Assembly (NCBI GenBank): GCA_944393295.1
Contig: CALXZR010000039.1
Span: forward strand, 1 to 64,000
Direction: 5' to 3'
Source of the DNA: an uncultured Clostridia bacterium
GTDB taxonomy: Bacteria; Bacillota_A; Clostridia; TANB77; CAG-508
DNA length: 64,000 nt
The translations under genes and the position numbers were made by a program. Below the pieces are notes generated by a model. That model had not been told where the DNA came from and did not search any database. It saw only the letters and a list, made by a program, of their open reading frames with translations. The stretch's first letter is position 1; every line of letters begins with the position of its first letter. Shown one piece after another: positions 60,827 to 64,000 of the stretch.

Positions 60827-63800
60827 ATGGAAAATAATTTAGTAGATAAAAAATTAAATTTATTGCAGAGATTAAGAGTCAATATTATTACAAAATTTCC
60901 ACAAAAAGGAAAATTTTTCTCTTATCCAGAATATATAAGAAATTCAGAAAAAGTAATAGCTGCTTATTTTGAAAAAGGATATGGACAAGAACTAATAGAT
61001 GAATTAAAAAGAGAAAATTATGGAAGATTATCACAAAATTTTAATCAAAGAAACTGCATATATGAAAATATGAATGCACAACAGAAACTTGAATTTTATG
61101 AGGAAAGCCTTTGTAATGAAATTTTACCATATGTTGATAAACATACTTTATTTAAGGATTATGCTCTAGGTGAAGATGCATATAAGTATTTATATTTAAA
61201 AACTAACGATATAGATTATCTAATACATGTAAGACAAGGGTTAACAGAATTATTGACGGCTGGTCAAGTACCAGATGAACAAATGGTTTTATTATATAAT
61301 AGAACTCAAAAAGCTCTTATACTTCCATATTTATCAGAGCAAAATATTCTTAATCTTGCTATTGATAACAAAATAAAAGAGTCCGATTATTTACAATTAA
61401 ATGAAAGAGAAGATTTACTTAAAGCTAAGTTAGTATATGTAAATCACAATGCGTTATTTTATTTGAATATACAAAATGAAACTGTTTTAAATAAATTATT
61501 TGAGAAAATTGATTTAAATGAAATAATGTCTAGTTGTGAAAAAGATAAAAAAATGAAATTTTTAAATTCTAGAAACAATATTTTAAAATATTTAGATAAA
61601 CCAAATTTAGAAGAATATGTAATATTCACAATAGAAGGATTAAAAAATAATCCAGAAGATATTATTAATCTATATGATACTCTAAGTAATAAAGGAATTT
61701 CAAGCTCTATATTAGATTATATTAGACCTACAAATAGAAAATGGGAATTTTATTTAGGTGCTGGAAGGTGTATAATAGAAAGAAATTTTGGGAACAAAGA
61801 TGAAAATGAAATTAGAAATATAAGAACAGCTTTTGAAAAGATAATGGGAGAGAAAACAGGAGAGGAAGGCAATGATAATAGAATAGAAGAAAATGCAGAT
61901 AAAAAATATTTTGATATTTTAAAAGTATTAAATAATCCTAGGTTAATAAATAGAATGTCTCATGAGGATATTATTAATTATTTAGAAACAGATATGAGCT
62001 ACGAAAGTATTTGTAAGATTGTTGAAAAAGCATATGGTGTAGAAGCGGTTTCTATTTTAAGAGAAAGACCTGGTTTAGGAATTATAGATATACCAACTTT
62101 TGATATTTTCGAACCAGAAATAATTGATTTAATAGGGTACGGAGGTGTACATACATATTTAACATATTTTATGGATTCAAAAGATGTTATAACAGAAATG
62201 GTAGAGAATCCTAAAATGCTAGAAGATTACAAAAAATTTAGAGAGATAGTTAAAAATTTCTATCCTCCATCTGCAATAGGCTTAGAAGATACAATGCAGA
62301 ATTTTAAAAAACATTATAATTTATTAAGTCAAGCTTTTGAAGGAGAAATTACAGAAGAACTATCAGAAAATATACTATTAATGCTAAGAGATGAAGAATT
62401 TTTTGAATATGAAAAATATCTAGGAAGAGCAATTACTGAACCTAAAAAAATAGAAAATGTCGAACAATTAACTAAATATAAAGAATTTAGGAATAAGGAA
62501 TATAATAATCTTATTGATAATTCGGAAATAAACAATAAAAGAAAATTAATTTTAGCAAAATATTTTGGAAATATTTCTAATTGTGCAGGAAATTATAATA
62601 GTTATGATCACAAAGAATTTTTAGAAGATTATTTAACTTTTAATGAGTCAGAATTTTCAGATTATGAATTAGATTGTATAGAACTATATAGTATAATTTC
62701 AGATATAATTGATAATCAAGTATTAGATGAATTAAATTTATATTTAGAAAAAAATCAAGTTATATCTCCTGTAGATATGAAAGCAATAGATACAAAAGTT
62801 ATTGAAAGCTACAAAAAGGAATATCTAGCATCTATTTTATCAATTGAAGAAGCTGAGAGAATGATTCAAGGAGATGGAAAATCCGAAAAATATATAGAAA
62901 AAACAGATGGTAGAAAAATATATAAAGATAGAATAGTTTCAAAAAATGAAACCATATATAGTAGATTAGCAAAAAATGGAAAAATTGTTCAAATGGTTCA
63001 AACAGATACCAGTAAAAAATATAGATGTGATAATTTAAGTTACGAAGTTAAAATCGGTGAAAATGGAGAAGAATTAGCTGAGGGAGATAGCCAAATATTA
63101 CAATTATATGAAGAAGGACAAAAATTGGAAAATTCAATGAAAGTTGAAGATGGAGATGTAGAAATATATGAACTATATGATGTAGACAAACAAATATCAA
63201 TACATGCTATAAGAGGCGGAATTACTTCTGATAAACTTGTTTTTGCACATCCAGAGTTAGACACTTCAATAGGCTCAAGTGGCAATTATGAAATATCAAA
63301 TTTAAATGAAGAAGATATAAGAATTATTATGGAAAAAAGTTTAGAACATGGAATTTCTTCAAGATCTTTGTATTATGTATTTGATACTTCAAACAGAATT
63401 ACAGGCTTAAAAATAGGATATGGTTATACAAACTTGGATCCAAATTCAATTATAGGTTTTTCTGGCGGAGATGCGGGAACATCTCATAATTTAAAATCAT
63501 TAAAAGTTCATATGACTAGCGGTAATAATATTTTAAGAAATGCATCAAAAGCTATTCCAAATGCAAGTGAAGTTGCAACTTTAAGATATGAATATGATTT
63601 ATCAAATATAAAACCAGGAACAAAAGGTGGAAGAAATGAAATGGACTTTATTTTGTCAATAGAAGATATGGAATTGGCCAAAAAACATGCAATTGCTTTT
63701 TCAAAACCAATAATAAAAGTTCATAATCAAAAGCAATTAACAAATTCTAAAAGGCCTCAAGTAAGAGAAAAAAGAGAGAAAAGTGAGCTTATACAGAGTG

Positions 63801-63832
63801 TAGAAAAAATCGCCAAGGGAGAAGATAGATAG
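60827..63832 (+). CDS. 1001-residue protein of unknown function
   Basis: A very long cytosolic-looking protein without signal peptide or membrane helix. Residues about 1-660 are almost wholly helical with short repeating leucine/tyrosine-rich units, as in scaffold-like helical repeats, though no known repeat consensus is met. Residues about 690-960 change to a mixed alpha/beta region with SRSLYYVFDTSNRITGLKI and a glycine-rich FSGGDAGTSHNLKSLKVHM, which could be a separate enzymatic or binding domain. The tail is basic. Its stop overlaps the start of the next gene. Not recognised. Confidence 0.7.
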   Translation: MENNLVDKKLNLLQRLRVNIITKFPQKGKFFSYPEYIRNSEKVIAAYFEKGYGQELIDELKRENYGRLSQNFNQRNCIYENMNAQQKLEFYEESLCNEILPYVDKHTLFKDYALGEDAYKYLYLKTNDIDYLIHVRQGLTELLTAGQVPDEQMVLLYNRTQKALILPYLSEQNILNLAIDNKIKESDYLQLNEREDLLKAKLVYVNHNALFYLNIQNETVLNKLFEKIDLNEIMSSCEKDKKMKFLNSRNNILKYLDKPNLEEYVIFTIEGLKNNPEDIINLYDTLSNKGISSSILDYIRPTNRKWEFYLGAGRCIIERNFGNKDENEIRNIRTAFEKIMGEKTGEEGNDNRIEENADKKYFDILKVLNNPRLINRMSHEDIINYLETDMSYESICKIVEKAYGVEAVSILRERPGLGIIDIPTFDIFEPEIIDLIGYGGVHTYLTYFMDSKDVITEMVENPKMLEDYKKFREIVKNFYPPSAIGLEDTMQNFKKHYNLLSQAFEGEITEELSENILLMLRDEEFFEYEKYLGRAITEPKKIENVEQLTKYKEFRNKEYNNLIDNSEINNKRKLILAKYFGNISNCAGNYNSYDHKEFLEDYLTFNESEFSDYELDCIELYSIISDIIDNQVLDELNLYLEKNQVISPVDMKAIDTKVIESYKKEYLASILSIEEAERMIQGDGKSEKYIEKTDGRKIYKDRIVSKNETIYSRLAKNGKIVQMVQTDTSKKYRCDNLSYEVKIGENGEELAEGDSQILQLYEEGQKLENSMKVEDGDVEIYELYDVDKQISIHAIRGGITSDKLVFAHPELDTSIGSSGNYEISNLNEEDIRIIMEKSLEHGISSRSLYYVFDTSNRITGLKIGYGYTNLDPNSIIGFSGGDAGTSHNLKSLKVHMTSGNNILRNASKAIPNASEVATLRYEYDLSNIKPGTKGGRNEMDFILSIEDMELAKKHAIAFSKPIIKVHNQKQLTNSKRPQVREKREKSELIQSVEKIAKGEDR

Positions 63833-63975
63833 TGGAAGATAAAGAAAAAAGATTAGATAAAACTATATTAATAGTAGAAGAAATATTAGAAAAAAGCAAC
63901 AAAACAAATACTGAAGAATATAAAAGAATACAAAAGTTAATAGAAAAAAGAAAAATAAAGTCTAAAAAGGATTAG
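63832..63975 (+). CDS. 47-residue charged helical protein
   Basis: A small ORF starting GTG on the last base of the upstream stop (taGTG), with GGGAG ten bases upstream. The product is a lysine/glutamate-rich predicted helix without cysteine or hydrophobic segment. Tight coupling on both sides supports its being translated. Function unknown; a small partner of the large upstream protein is one possibility. Confidence 0.5.
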   Translation: MEDKEKRLDKTILIVEEILEKSNKTNTEEYKRIQKLIEKRKIKSKKD

Positions 63976-63986
63976 GAGTAAATCAG

Positions 63987-64000
63987 ATGGAAAATCAATT
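63987..64000 (+). CDS. Start of a further gene, cut by the window end
   Basis: ATG at 63987 with AGGAG eight bases upstream and four full codons (Met-Glu-Asn-Gln) visible. It continues the operon of unknown genes. Confidence 0.45.

Overview
The window is AT-rich (by eye under 30% G+C) and almost entirely plus-strand. It has strong purine-rich ribosome binding sites, frequent TTG/GTG starts and near-exclusive AGA arginine codons. That pattern, with clostridial-type gene content and a dipicolinate synthase subunit gene (dpaB), points to an endospore-forming low-GC Firmicute, most likely an uncultured gut-type member of the Clostridia. No rRNA, tRNA, IS element or CRISPR array is visible. The uniform gene direction suggests one replichore arm.

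Layout. 1-5215: an AdhR-like MerR operon (CMD/cupin protein, MerR regulator, DUF362 protein) followed by larC-larB-larE for the nickel-pincer cofactor, without larA. 5287-7455: a large unknown protein combining an alpha/beta-hydrolase-like region with a HExxH metallopeptidase-like region. 7986-11577: heavy-metal exporter-like protein, Wzx-type flippase and CobW GTPase. 11769-12941: membrane-anchored phosphodiester glycosidase. 13108-28644: a surface glycan cluster (PglF-like dehydratase, PglE-like aminotransferase, PglC-like phosphoglycosyl transferase fused to a GNAT domain, second aminotransferase-like protein, FemAB-like, CapK-like, CapA-like, GT4, frameshifted flippase, O-antigen ligase/polymerase, split DUF6077-like membrane protein, anchored MBL hydrolase). 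28727-38715: VanW protein, trmB, a GldA/GldF/GldG-like ABC operon, a ZIP transporter and two envelope proteins (one vWA). 39513-40091: dpaB behind a possible sigma-K promoter. 40263-50357: a compact type II fatty-acid operon (AMP-ligase, birA, fabD, fabG, fabF, accB, fabZ, accC, accD, accA, fabI), with accA frameshifted. 50481-53295: secreted transglutaminase-like repeat protein, HD protein and acyl-ACP thioesterase. 53344-56003: an SOS-like module (dinB, a 58-aa membrane protein with LexA-like boxes, a Xer recombinase). 56207-64000: a PepSY-like membrane protein, a methyltransferase and a run of unrecognised proteins cut by the window end.

Three short minus-strand genes (7505-7807, 38767-39261, 57620-57898) interrupt the plus-strand order. 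Each looks richer in G+C than its surroundings, carries its own promoter and ends in its own hairpin. They look like independently acquired single-gene insertions.

Three frameshifts (two in the flippase, one in accA) are each repaired by removing a single C before GG. Because accA should be essential here and the rest of its operon is intact, sequence error is the likeliest cause. The most plausible sources of undescribed biology are the terminal unknown cluster, the hydrolase/HExxH protein, the SOS-linked small membrane protein, the minus-strand singletons and the phosphoglycosyl transferase-GNAT fusion.
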